Source of the DNA: Flavobacteriaceae bacterium MAR_2010_188
GTDB taxonomy: Bacteria; Bacteroidota; Bacteroidia; Flavobacteriales; Flavobacteriaceae
Assembly: GCA_900104375.1 (NCBI GenBank)
Contig: LT629302.1
Location: 372,001-436,000 of the forward strand
Length of the DNA: 64,000 bases
Direction of reading: 5' to 3'
Made by a program: the position numbers and the translations under genes
Shown: piece by piece, positions 30,296 to 40,104 of the stretch
Position numbering within the stretch: position 1 is the first letter of the stretch
Layout: each line of letters starts with the position of its first letter
Notes under the pieces: model-generated
Told to the model about the DNA's origin: nothing
Databases searched by the model: none
The model's input: the letters and a program-made list of their open reading frames with translations, nothing else

Positions 30296-33200
30296 ATGAG
30301 GCTATATTGTAAAATTATTTTTTCTATCCTTTTTGTCACTAGTTCAATATCTGCCCAACAAATTGATTTTTCTTATCTAAAGCACCTCAAGATACGTAAT
30401 GTAGGACCAGCTAATATGAGTGGGCGTATTACTGCTATTGATGTGGTAACGGAAAACCCAAACATTCTGTTCGTAGGTGCTGCATCTGGTGGGGTATGGA
30501 AATCTGAAAATGGTGGGTCGGCATGGAAACCGGTTTTCGATGATCAACCCACTCAAAACATAGGTTCAGTTACCATTCAACAAAGCAATCCTAACGTTAT
30601 TTGGGTAGGAACAGGAGAAGGAAATCCTAGAAACTCGATGAATATGGGGATGGGAATCTTTAAAAGCACAGACGCAGGTCTCACCTGGAAGCACATGGGG
30701 CTTGAAGCTACCAAAACCATTCACAGAATTATTATTGATCCTAATAATCCCGACATCGTTTATGTGGGAGCCATGGGAGATCCCTTTACAGCCAACGAAC
30801 ATAGAGGGCTTTATAAAACTACAGACGGGGGTTTGAATTGGAAAAAAATACTGTATTCCAATACTAAATCTGGAATTGCCGATTTGGTGATGGACCCGAC
30901 AAATTCCAATAAAATATTCGCTGCACTATATGAGCATAAGCGTACGCCCTATTATTTTACTTCTGGAGGTGAAGGTTCTGGTCTATATGTTTCAACTGAT
31001 GCAGGAAACAATTGGAAGAAATTAGGAGAAGATGAAGGACTTCCAGCGGGAAATCTAGGACGTATTGGTTTCGCCATTGCTCCTTCAGAACCTAATAGAA
31101 TTTATGCTAAAATAGAATCAAAAAAGAATGCCATTTACCTAAGTGATGACAGTGGGGAAAGTTGGAAGATGATTAATGACAATCCAAAATTTACAAATAA
31201 CCGACCTTTTTATTTTCAGGAATTGGCGGTGGATACCGAGGATCCAGATAGGGTCTACAATATTTACCAACCCTTATCGGTAAGTTACGATGGCGCAGCA
31301 ACTTTTGATACGATACCCATGATACCTGCAGATGAAACCAAGGGGATTCATGCCGATTTTCATTCTTTTTGGGTAAATCCAAAAGATGCCAAGCATTTTA
31401 TTATTGGTGGGGATGGCGGTTTAGGAATCACACATGACCATGGTAAGAGTTGGTATTTCCCCGAAACGATTCCCGTAGCACAGTTGTACCATGTGGGAGT
31501 CGATAACGATACTCCATATAATGTTTATGCGGGCATGCAGGACAATGGTAATTGGTCCGGACCAGCTTATACATGGAAAAGAGGCGGTATACGTACCCTC
31601 TATTGGCAGTATTTGGTAGGTGGTGACGGATTTGATATTTCGCCTGATTTGGACAATTCTCGCTTTGGATATGGTTCTTCGCAGAATGGAAACCTTTATC
31701 GGTACGATAAATTGACGGGGTATTACGTGAATATCATTCCACCCGCCCCAGATTTAAAAACTTCCTTACGATTTAATTGGAATGCTGCTTTTGCCAGAAA
31801 TCCGTTTGATTCCAATTCGGCGTATTACGGTTCTCAATTTGTTCATTTAACCAATGATAAAGGAGCTAAGTGGAAAATTATTTCTCCTGATTTGACGACC
31901 AATAATGCAGAACATCAAAAGGCGGATTATGGCGGACTCACTTTGGATGTTTCTGGGGCGGAACGCTACAATTCTATTTTAACCATCGCTCCAAGCTCCT
32001 TAAACGAAAAAGTGATTTGGGTAGGAACGGATGACGGTCAGGTGCAATTGACTACTGATGGTGGTGCAAATTGGAAAAATCTGACCGCAAATGTTACAGG
32101 TTTGCCCAAAGAAGCTTGGGTTGCGCAAATAGAAGCGTCAAGATATCATGCCGGTACCGCTTGGATGGTGGTTAACAACTATAGAAAGGGCGATTATGAA
32201 CCCTATCTTTTCAAAACCGATGATTTTGGTGATACTTGGAAGCGTTTGGTGAATAATGAAAACGTAAAAGGATATGCCTTAAGTATTATTCAAGACCCGG
32301 TAGAATCTAATCTAGTGTTTTTAGGAACTGAAAACGGGTTGTGGATAAGTATAAATGAAGGAAACAGTTGGACTCAATTTAAAAATGGTTTCCCTTCCGT
32401 TTCTACGATGGACCTTAAAATTCAGGAGCGAGAATCTGCATTGATTGTGGGTACTTTTGGTAGGGCCATTTGGGTATTGGACGATTTATTATCGCTTCGT
32501 GAAGTTGCAGGTAACCGATTAAAAACAGGACTCACCGCATTGCCTATGAACGATGCCGTACAGGTTAAGGGGCTATTTATAAATCCGCCAGGGAATATAT
32601 GGACCGGTTTCCATACAACCTTTGAGGGGGAGAACAAGGTCTTTCAAAAAACAAAGATTCCGTTCTATTTATCCCAAGAACCATCTGCTGATGGTATTGT
32701 AAAAGCTGAGGTTTATGATAGTGAAAATAGACTACTCAATACACTTGAAACCAAAGAGCTGAGTAAGGGTTTAAATTATATGATTTGGAAACTGGATGAA
32801 AAATCTAGTTCTTTTGAGGGAGCATGGTCAGATGATTTTTCTAGGGATATTCCAGTACTGCCCGGTGATTATCAAATTGTATTGATTTATGGGTCTCTTA
32901 CAGATACCACAACGGTCGATGTAATACCTGACCCGAGATTTGAACTCGAGGTTAAAGTAGATCAAGAATTGTATGCATTCAGAAAACAATTGGATGCCCA
33001 AGTGGCACTTTTGGCACAAGAACTAAAAGTTATCGATCAAAAGAAAAAATGGGTAGCGGAACTTGAGGAACAACTTAATGAGAAGCAAACAGGGTCGGAT
33101 AACAAACTAGCTAAAAAAATTAATGACATGAAACAGGCTTTGAGTGCGCTGAGGGCTCAAGGTCAAATCCCAAAACCAGAAAGACAGGTAGGTGCATGGC

Positions 33201-33418
33201 AATCTTTTGAGACATCTCCTTATTCCAAAATTCAGGAAGCCTTGAGTATTGCGGCCGCACAAACCACCGTTCCTTCCGAACAAAACCAAGTGGTAATTCA
33301 ACAGGCTACTGCGTTAATTTCTGAATTTTCAAAGGAGGTAACAGATTTTATGAATAGCAAATGGTTAGCATTTGAATCGGACATAAAAAAATCAGAATTG
33401 AAATGGGTGGAAGATTAA
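30296..33418 (+). CDS. Large exported beta-propeller protein (VPS10/BNR-like repeats)
   Basis: The 1,040-residue protein has a signal peptide ending near residue 21 (VTSSISAQ). Residues 25-740 carry many BNR/Asp-box-type repeats of sortilin-like and sialidase-like propellers: GGVWKSENGGSAWKPV, GIFKSTDAGLTWKHM, GLYKTTDGGLNWKKI, GLYVSTDAGNNWKKL. Two propellers are likely. The C-terminal 250 residues contain a FlgD-like beta domain and a coiled-coil stretch near residues 905-960 (ELKVIDQKKKWVAELEEQLN). Proteins of this build are often annotated as glycosyl hydrolase, but I see no catalytic residues to support that. No T9SS sorting domain is evident, so it may stay in the periplasm. It ends 17 bp from a convergent gene. 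Confidence 0.85.
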   Translation: MRLYCKIIFSILFVTSSISAQQIDFSYLKHLKIRNVGPANMSGRITAIDVVTENPNILFVGAASGGVWKSENGGSAWKPVFDDQPTQNIGSVTIQQSNPNVIWVGTGEGNPRNSMNMGMGIFKSTDAGLTWKHMGLEATKTIHRIIIDPNNPDIVYVGAMGDPFTANEHRGLYKTTDGGLNWKKILYSNTKSGIADLVMDPTNSNKIFAALYEHKRTPYYFTSGGEGSGLYVSTDAGNNWKKLGEDEGLPAGNLGRIGFAIAPSEPNRIYAKIESKKNAIYLSDDSGESWKMINDNPKFTNNRPFYFQELAVDTEDPDRVYNIYQPLSVSYDGAATFDTIPMIPADETKGIHADFHSFWVNPKDAKHFIIGGDGGLGITHDHGKSWYFPETIPVAQLYHVGVDNDTPYNVYAGMQDNGNWSGPAYTWKRGGIRTLYWQYLVGGDGFDISPDLDNSRFGYGSSQNGNLYRYDKLTGYYVNIIPPAPDLKTSLRFNWNAAFARNPFDSNSAYYGSQFVHLTNDKGAKWKIISPDLTTNNAEHQKADYGGLTLDVSGAERYNSILTIAPSSLNEKVIWVGTDDGQVQLTTDGGANWKNLTANVTGLPKEAWVAQIEASRYHAGTAWMVVNNYRKGDYEPYLFKTDDFGDTWKRLVNNENVKGYALSIIQDPVESNLVFLGTENGLWISINEGNSWTQFKNGFPSVSTMDLKIQERESALIVGTFGRAIWVLDDLLSLREVAGNRLKTGLTALPMNDAVQVKGLFINPPGNIWTGFHTTFEGENKVFQKTKIPFYLSQEPSADGIVKAEVYDSENRLLNTLETKELSKGLNYMIWKLDEKSSSFEGAWSDDFSRDIPVLPGDYQIVLIYGSLTDTTTVDVIPDPRFELEVKVDQELYAFRKQLDAQVALLAQELKVIDQKKKWVAELEEQLNEKQTGSDNKLAKKINDMKQALSALRAQGQIPKPERQVGAWQSFETSPYSKIQEALSIAAAQTTVPSEQNQVVIQQATALISEFSKEVTDFMNSKWLAFESDIKKSELKWVED

Positions 33419-33435
33419 ATTGAAAGAATTAAAAA

Positions 33436-34884
33436 TTAAGAAAGGATAGCCTCCGCCTCGATTTCCACCAAATATCCTTCGCCTACCAACTTTGCTTCAA
33501 CCAAGGTATTAGCTGGATTGATGCCTTTAAACCGTTCTCCATGGGCACGGGCCACGGTTTCCCAATCATTCAATTGATTTACGAAAATACGGGTTCGGAC
33601 AACATCGGCCAGCCTACCACCAAATGATGTGATTACGCCTTCAATCTTATCGATAATAAAATGGGCCTGTGCTGCGGGATCTTTACCGCCGATCATTTGA
33701 CTACCTTGGGTAGCCGTTGTGCCAGATACGTGTATGGTATTCCCAATTTTAACCGCTCTACAATAACCGGCATAAACTTCCCATTCGGTGCCACTGAAAA
33801 TTTGTTCCCTATTTTTTCCAGTTTTCACAGGTGTAAAGGCTTTCGGAATGGTTTCCAAGTGGTCACTTAAGTCACCGGAGGCGGTTAAAAAAGGAGGCTT
33901 TCGATATTCATCCCCACAATCTCCAGGTATCTGTTTTAAATCTGCTTGGGCATTTTTAATGGCATTGATGTCTTCAACATCCAAATGTAGGTCGAGCATT
34001 TTTCTATTATCCTGAATATGCTCGCTTTCACCTAATCTAGCTCCAACAATAACAGCCGCCACCGTTGTATTTTCCAAAATAAATCGGCTTGATATATTGG
34101 CAATGGAGGCATCATGTTTATCGGCAATGCTCTTGACTGTAAGAAGTAAATTTTGATAGGATTCCCATCCGCCAGCAGCATCTATAAAACGCTTGTATTT
34201 CATCTGAGACCAAGTGGTTAATTCTTCATAGGAAGGTTCCTTTTTTCCTAACCATTTATCGGTCAAAAACCCACCGGCCAAAGTCCCGAAAGTCAGTAGT
34301 TTTACATTGTATTCTTTGCAAACAACAGCCATATTGCCTAAGGCTCGTTGGTCTATTAAAGAGTGGCAAATTTGATTACTCACTATGGGGATTCCACTGG
34401 CTAGGGCAATCCGTAAATGGGCAGCATCAAAATTGGTAACGCCTAGGTGTTTTATAAGTCCCTCTTCCTTCAGTTCCTTTAGATAGAAAAGTCCGTCCAA
34501 CCAACTCGCATCAGGATAATACCATGCATGAAATTGTAAAAGGTCTATATACGGTTGTTGCATTCTGTCCAAAGCAGTCTGTATCGCTTCGCGTACATCT
34601 TCTCGGCTAATTTTTCCCGGTTTGGGTACCCATTTGGTAAACAGTTGCACCTTGTTTTTGTCTTCCAGACTATTTTTGAAAGTACCTGCAATAATTTCGC
34701 TTGAGCCATAGTGGTCTGCCATATCGAAAGAGCTTAGCCCTGCCTCCACGTAAGGTGACATATATTTAGCCGTAGCTCTGGGGTCTAGCGTGTTGCCTTC
34801 CCTTTCCATATCGGCAATTTGCCATAAACCGGTTACGACTCGTGATATCTCTAATCCTTTGGCTAATTCAATTTTCGTTTGCAT
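33436..34884 (-). CDS. Aldo/keto reductase fused to a RidA-like domain
   Basis: The 482-residue protein joins two families. Residues 1-320 are an aldo/keto reductase with the full catalytic tetrad Asp54, Tyr59, Lys84 and His119 (FDMADHYG, FTKWVPK, LLQFHAWY). Residues about 350-482 are a RidA/YjgF domain (VKIGNTIHVSGTTA, TRIFVNQLNDWETVARAHGE). In RidA the imine-hydrolysing Arg sits in a P-A-R-S motif, but here the motif reads PANTLVEA, so that Arg is replaced by Asn and enamine/imine deaminase activity is doubtful. The fusion starts 3 bp after the amino-acid permease gene, so the two are translated from one transcript. I infer handling of an imported amino acid or amine through a carbonyl or imine intermediate. 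Confidence 0.9.
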   Translation of the reverse strand: MQTKIELAKGLEISRVVTGLWQIADMEREGNTLDPRATAKYMSPYVEAGLSSFDMADHYGSSEIIAGTFKNSLEDKNKVQLFTKWVPKPGKISREDVREAIQTALDRMQQPYIDLLQFHAWYYPDASWLDGLFYLKELKEEGLIKHLGVTNFDAAHLRIALASGIPIVSNQICHSLIDQRALGNMAVVCKEYNVKLLTFGTLAGGFLTDKWLGKKEPSYEELTTWSQMKYKRFIDAAGGWESYQNLLLTVKSIADKHDASIANISSRFILENTTVAAVIVGARLGESEHIQDNRKMLDLHLDVEDINAIKNAQADLKQIPGDCGDEYRKPPFLTASGDLSDHLETIPKAFTPVKTGKNREQIFSGTEWEVYAGYCRAVKIGNTIHVSGTTATQGSQMIGGKDPAAQAHFIIDKIEGVITSFGGRLADVVRTRIFVNQLNDWETVARAHGERFKGINPANTLVEAKLVGEGYLVEIEAEAILS

Positions 34885-34887
34885 GTA

Positions 34888-36375
34888 TTATTCTTCTGGA
34901 AGTTTTAAAAATCGTTCTGCTAATTGATATTCGTTTTTCTTCAATCGTCTCCAATTATAGCCAAATATAATACTGGCAAAGCCCATAACGATGAGCCAAA
35001 TAGGGGTGGAGTGAAAATACCAAGCACTGGTTTGGGCCGTGATATCCTTGAAGGTGTGTATCCCTAAAAATGCGGTTAAAGTTATGATTCCGAGCCATCC
35101 TATTACTAATTGTAATCTCCTATTTTTAAGCACTGAAATACGTTGTGCCAATTCCGGATTTACTTTGGTAATCGAAACTAAAGTAATGCACATCAACAAA
35201 AAGTTAACCATCATAGAAGTGACCATAATATCGATACCCAAGAAGAAATCTCCTGCAAAGTGTGAACCCAAAACGCCAATACTGGCCATGCTGCCTGCTA
35301 CAATTAGTGCTATATGTGGGGTATTGTTTTTTGGATGGATACGCGAAATGGACTTTGGAAAAATACCATCCTTCGCCCAAGCGAACATTAATCGGGATAC
35401 GGATAATAGCATGGCGGGTAAATCATTGATCAAGGCAATGGCCGCGCCTGCTAAAATGGCGATTCCCAGACTGGATGGCAACACGTAACTTAAAAGTCCG
35501 GGTGCGGAGATATCTTTCCTAAGGGATTCTTCTGCAACATAACTCCAAGGCACAATATGGTACACCGAGGCCGCAAATAAAAAGTAAAAGCAGCCAACGC
35601 CAAGAATGGCCAAAAGGATGGCTGTTGGTAATGATTTTGTTGGATTTTTAGCCTCGCCGCCAGCTTGGGCAATAGAATCAAAACCGATAAAACTTGAAAA
35701 AAGTAGGGCTGCTGCCGATAGGAATATCCGCCAGTCAAAATCAATATTGGTAATGGGGTCAAAAGTGCGTCCGGTTTTTTCCTGTAATCCGGTTAAAAAA
35801 TCTGTGGAATCATAGACTAATCCTGCTACAATTACAATTCCGCCCAAGGCGAACATTAAAAACATCATGGGCAGCAATATGCGTTCATAGGATTTTATCC
35901 CTCGAATATTAATCCCAACAAAAGACCAAATCAACAACAATGCAAGACTTACCCGAACCCAACCAATTTCAAGACCCCTCGAAATTTCTTCCCAACCTAA
36001 ACTCAAGGTAACATCACGAAGAAACGGAACTGTCACATAAGCGATGACCCCAATGACGATAGATAGACCGAACCACTGTGAAAAGCTGGCCACAAAACCT
36101 AAATACGGGTTTAATCCTCTACTGGCATAAATGTAACTACCTCCTGCCCGTGGCATGGCCGATGAAAGAATACCATAGGCCAGGGCAGCAAAAATTGCCG
36201 GAATGGCCGCAAAGGCAAAAGCAGGGAGTACATACGGTCCAATACCCGGCACATTGCGCTGTATCATAAAAGGAACCACGTTAATGGAAGCGCCTAGCAT
36301 GGAACAGACTCCAGTGGCGGTTAGGACTAGAAGCCCCATTTGTCGGGTGAGCTTTTTAGGTTTCGGTAGCGTCAT
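34888..36375 (-). CDS. APC-family amino-acid permease
   Basis: I place the start at the ATG at 36375 (MTLPKPKKLTRQMG), because the 23 residues before it in a longer frame do not look like a transporter and would overlap the upstream fragment. The 495-residue protein has 12 or more hydrophobic helices, the APC signature in helix 1 (TATGVCSMLGASINVVPF) and SSAMPRAGGSYIYASRGLNP between helices 2 and 3, and a Gly-rich helix 6 region (FSSFIGFDSIAQAGGEAKNP). It imports or exchanges amino acids or amines. It is followed after 3 bp by the AKR-RidA fusion gene, a strong sign of joint function. Confidence 0.9.
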   Translation of the reverse strand: MTLPKPKKLTRQMGLLVLTATGVCSMLGASINVVPFMIQRNVPGIGPYVLPAFAFAAIPAIFAALAYGILSSAMPRAGGSYIYASRGLNPYLGFVASFSQWFGLSIVIGVIAYVTVPFLRDVTLSLGWEEISRGLEIGWVRVSLALLLIWSFVGINIRGIKSYERILLPMMFLMFALGGIVIVAGLVYDSTDFLTGLQEKTGRTFDPITNIDFDWRIFLSAAALLFSSFIGFDSIAQAGGEAKNPTKSLPTAILLAILGVGCFYFLFAASVYHIVPWSYVAEESLRKDISAPGLLSYVLPSSLGIAILAGAAIALINDLPAMLLSVSRLMFAWAKDGIFPKSISRIHPKNNTPHIALIVAGSMASIGVLGSHFAGDFFLGIDIMVTSMMVNFLLMCITLVSITKVNPELAQRISVLKNRRLQLVIGWLGIITLTAFLGIHTFKDITAQTSAWYFHSTPIWLIVMGFASIIFGYNWRRLKKNEYQLAERFLKLPEE

Positions 36376-36404
36376 TAAAGGGGAAGTTTCAATTCGAAAA
36401 AATA

Positions 36405-36647
36405 TTATTGGCCCAAATAGGATTGAACTCCGGTCATTTCCCAACTACCTTTAAATTCTAGGCATCTTTTTTCGAAAGTTACTTTTGTATAGTCGGGAGC
36501 ACCGTTTAGTAGTGGCGGCTTTTCAAAAGCTCTCCATTCTTTAAAAAGGGCGATTAGATTTTCGTAAGATGAGTTCCCGCTTTGTGCAATTAATTGAAAA
36601 GGCGAAATGGTCAAAACAATTAGATAGAAAGGTATGTTATTTCTCAT
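36405..36647 (-). pseudogene. N-terminal fragment of an exported protein, upstream of the permease
   Basis: The 80-residue frame has a signal peptide (MRNNIPFYLIVLTISPFQLI AQ in parts) and then a segment (LFKEWRAFEKPPLLNGAPDY) that I recognise from the N-terminus of much longer exported bacterial proteins of DUF885-like type. After FEKR the resemblance stops and 19 unrelated residues lead to the stop. I infer that a deletion removed the body of the gene and brought its promoter and start next to the permease. It could still act as a leader for that operon. Confidence 0.55.
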
Positions 36648-36937
36648 TTGTGTCTAGTTGGAGTGCTTTTCATATTAAAAACTGTCGACGATAAATTAAG
36701 GTGGGGTTGAAAATAATCAAAAGTTTTGATCTTCCGATAACCGTTAGAATCGAATTCATGCGCAAAACTTATATATTCATGCAGTACAGATATCTCGAAA
36801 AAATCTAAAATAAAATATGGATTTGTCCGCTTAATTTATCTACTCATTAAATCACGCCAATGATTGGATAACTCATGGGCATTAGCACCTTTGAATGCTC
36901 ACAGAATAATTAATCCGAAGGCATTCCCCCGCCTTCT

Positions 36938-38541
36938 TTAATTTACCAGATAGGGCAGTATATAGTTTTGCAAGATTAATTCAGGTTGTTGCGTTTTTCC
37001 GTTTCTGTAATTTCCAGAGGTTATTACAACCACCATTTCTAACTCCGGAAGTACAAAAATATATTGACCACCAGCACCTCTTGCCTCGATGGAATTTATT
37101 GAAGTTCCATTAAATTCGTAATTATGTTGCCACCATAAATAACCGTATCCATTTTTGTCGACCGTATTTTCTAAAACCCGATAATTTTTAAATGAATCAT
37201 TTATCCATTCTTCTGATAAAATCTGTTTTCCGTTCAACTTTCCTTTATTAAGATATAATTCTCCGAACTTCATCATATCTCTTGGGGTCAAATACATTCC
37301 ACCGCCAAAATAGGGACGAGCGGTTATATCGGTTTGAATTATATAATTTGAAATTTCCAATTGTTGGAATAAATTTTTGTCCATAAACAATATCAAGGGT
37401 TCAGATATTACCGAATCCATTGCAACCCCTAGAAGATATGGATTAGCAGTACCGTAGTTTGCCTTTGTGTTTGGACTATTTATCATCGATGAGTTTATTA
37501 TAGTTTCAGTCCAATCCTCTGTTCTCTGATAATTATCTTCTGTAGCGGCAGATTTTGGATTAGCGTTAAGGCCATAATCAATAGCATCCAAACCTGAACT
37601 CATGGTTAGCAGACTTTTAATATCTATTGTCCCTTTTAAACTATCTTTAATGATTTGGTATTTAGCGGGTAGAAAATCAAAAATGGATTGGTCTACATTC
37701 TTAAATAGTTTTTTATCTTTTGCAAGACCTACAATGGCAGACGATATACTTTTTGAAGCAGAGCGCATATCGTGGGGGATTTGGGAGTTGTATCCATCAA
37801 AGTAGTTTTCATAAATAAGCTTTGCTTTTTTTGAAATCAAAACTGAATGCGTACTAGGTAGGGAATCTTTTAAAATAAGTGATTCCATTTCCGTAAGCTG
37901 TAATTCCGAGCTTTTATTTGATGTTGTAAAACCTCCAATTTCCCAATCAGTGGTAGACTTTTTCAAATCTATTTGGGTGATAAGATGCTTTCCAAATAAA
38001 ATCATTAATTCAATTTTATTCGGAAGCAATTTCCCCTTAAAATTTAATCCTGTTTTAAAATCGACAAAAGCAATAATATCGTTTTCCTTCTGAAAATTAG
38101 CACACCAAGTTCCTGTAAATCGGTCATCAGCGAGTATCGGATATGCTTCATACTCATTGAATGTAACATTCTCTACACTTAAATAAAAGTTATTAGATTT
38201 AAGTTCGTCTACCATCAATAGATTCCAATTTCCAATAAAAGAGTTAGTGTCTGATTTGGTCAGTTTTAGGTGATACAGTAACAACCCAGATTTTATAAAT
38301 CCATTAATTTTATTACCATTTTCCGCTACATATCCTATAAAAGCTAAATTTTTGCTGATCGGTATCCTAATAAGTTGGTCTGGATTTTTTTGAAGGGCTG
38401 GGTGATTATAGTCTCATTATTTGAAATTTTAAATACAGCATTTTCAGACTGTAAATTTTCAATTGCTACTGTAAAATGAAATGTTTTAGAAGTTTCAATT
38501 TTACCTTCCCAATTATCTGTATAGTCATCTAGATGAGGAGC
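36938..38541 (-). pseudogene. Serine hydrolase (class C beta-lactamase-like), frameshifted and lacking its 5' end
   Basis: A frame from 38284 down to 36938 encodes 448 residues with the Ser-x-x-Lys motif SASK (in MRSASKSISSA), a Tyr motif in ANYGTANPYLLG, and a C-terminal GAGGQYIFVLPE segment. The coding sense continues upstream of 38284 (PISKNLAFIGYVAENGNKIN) to a run of seven A on the coding strand (38385-38391). Beyond it, the next frame carries the missing N-terminal domain (NWEGKIETSKTFHFTVAIEN). One base added to the run would join them. The natural start and signal peptide are absent; sequence beyond about 38541 is replaced by a non-coding, RNA-like segment. Confidence 0.7.
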
Positions 38542-38960
38542 GCGGTGGCGGAGTTGCGGTAATGCAACAGCCACCGTAGACGCTAGGGTTTGCGAAGGCA
38601 CAGAGCGTAACGTAGCAGATATAAGGTGTAACGGAGGGGATAAAGTAAATCACTGTCATAGGCAATCCTTGAGATAGGGCATAACGATTTAAAGAAAAGT
38701 GATTAGTAAAGAGTGATTAGCAATTAAGCTTCAAAAAAGAGGGAATGAGGTAAGCGGCCAACCCCTATGTATGTATGAAGGGGCTACCGTGAAAAAACAG
38801 AGGGTGGCAAACATAATATTGCCGAGATTAAGTGTGAAGTAGATTGCGAAGTGGAACGAAATGAAGTGGTATTTGTGGATGCATAAGCCTGACCTAACTC
38901 AACAAATGAGCGTGTGAAGATGAGGGACAAGCAGTGGAAAAAAATAGCTGCTTATTTTCA
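38541..38960 (+). ncRNA. Possible 5' fragment of a group II intron-like RNA
   Basis: The stretch is richer in G and A than its surroundings and codes for nothing. It contains stacked hairpins such as GTGGC-GTTGC-loop-GCAAC-GCCAC (about 38550-38576) and ACGCT...AGCGT. It also has a CAGATATAAGGT segment near 38615, like domain I of the lactococcal Ll.LtrB intron, and GAACGAAATGAAG and GTGGCAAACATAATATTGCC segments in the style of domain I. No reverse transcriptase frame and no domain V hairpin were found, so it would be a dead 5' fragment. It adjoins the broken serine hydrolase. The identification rests on resemblance by eye. Confidence 0.35.
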
Positions 38961-39299
38961 TATGAACTTGTTTATTGAATTTTAAAGGTCATAGGTAATT
39001 CGCTAAACGTTCATTTAAAGCTGTGGTTTTATCGTGACTATGCAGTGCCTGTTGAACGGAGAGCCCTTCGACAACCTAAGGATAATAAAAAGTTAAATTA
39101 AATTAAGTAATTCAACAGAATGTGTAGCTTAACAAGAACAGCCGAACGAACCAGCGAGAATGACCTAGGGAGATTGATAGATATGTCAAGTATGCCAATA
39201 AAATGATTAAAAATGTTCTTGATTCGTATTAAAAAACAACCCTCAGCATGCATAGTAAATGTAATTGTTGGGACATTGCTATTGCTGAAAGCTTCCACA

Positions 39300-39345
39300 A
39301 TTCAACAAACTGATTTCAAAACAACAAACTGATTTCAAAATAAAA
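39300..39345 (+). repeat. Short tandem direct repeat
   Basis: CAACAAACTGATTTCAAAA occurs twice in a row starting near 39303. The surrounding 38960-39700 is AT-rich and I see no gene in it. Confidence 0.6.
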
Positions 39346-39714
39346 AATTAAACTGAAAGTCTTTGAATATACTGAAGTTTGGGTAAATACAAAATGAAGG
39401 CAATCAGCTTTATATTATGCATCTATTGAAGAATTTAATTATTAAATTAATTTCAAAAATGTAGCTAAATTTAATAAATTGTTTTTTTTTGAATATCCAG
39501 TTCTATTGGCCAAATATGTCGAAATACCATAAAGAAACATCTAGCAATTAGAAGAAGTGAATTTATAGCACCAAAAAATTAAGCATGATAAAAAAATGTC
39601 AAAATAAATTTATAATTATATTTAAAACAATATTGATCCCTTAAAATTAAATTTACATTTAATCAGAAAAATTTGCTTTTTATCGGTTAAATTATATTGA
39701 TAAGTGTAACATGT

Positions 39715-40073
39715 ATTAAATTGCAATTATCAGTTAACTTCGTAATTCCCAATATCTTATTAGTTAACTTTTTTTAATTCACATTATCAGTTGACTTATA
39801 TAATTTTTATTATTAGTTAACAAAGGTAATTACTATTATCGTCTATACGGGTGTTTCCCATAATTTCCTATAAGGGTAATTTTCATTATTGACTATTCGG
39901 GTAATTTTCATTATCGGCTAAACGGATAATATCCATTATTGGCTACATGGATAATTCCCATTATTGGTTTTCCAGGTCATTTCTATATGACCTACACAGA
40001 TAATTTCTATTATCTATAACATGTCTAATTTCAGTTATCTGTAGCATGTCTAAATACTTTTATCATCTAGACA
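39715..40073 (+). repeat. Degenerate 25-bp-register repeat array upstream of the giant adhesin
   Basis: About 14 units of the pattern g-R-TAATTTC-CATTATY-GGCTA-nnn-g follow each other. Unit starts at 39775, 39800, 39825, 39850, 39875, 39900, 39925, 39950, 39975, 39999, 40024 and 40049 show a nearly exact 25-base step; two earlier, looser units begin near 39715 and 39741. Units differ at many positions but keep TAATT, (C/A)ATTAT and (G/C)TA. The period is not a multiple of three and stops occur in every frame, so it is not coding. It ends 31 bp before the adhesin ATG, placing it in the promoter and leader region. Confidence 0.8.
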
Positions 40074-40104
40074 TCTTCAATAATTGAACAAAAACTTTTT
40101 CATA

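Noticed and set aside
30296-33418. Glycosyl hydrolase function for the beta-propeller protein
   Set aside because: The Asp-box repeats show the fold only; no catalytic residues of sialidases or other hydrolases could be identified.
36376-36444. Longer N-terminus for the amino-acid permease
   Set aside because: The extra 23 residues do not match transporter N-termini and overlap the preceding frame; MTLPKPKKLTRQMG is the normal kind of start.
39098-39298. 66-residue minus-strand frame in the adhesin upstream region
   Set aside because: No family resemblance or signal peptide, and it covers the region with RNA-like and repeat sequence.
39715-40073. CRISPR array
   Set aside because: The 25-bp units are contiguous and degenerate with no constant repeat/unique spacer alternation, and no cas genes are in view.
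40084-40104. Upstream TTG start for the giant adhesin
   Set aside because: The ATG at 40105 gives a normal signal peptide; the seven extra residues would spoil the charged N-region.
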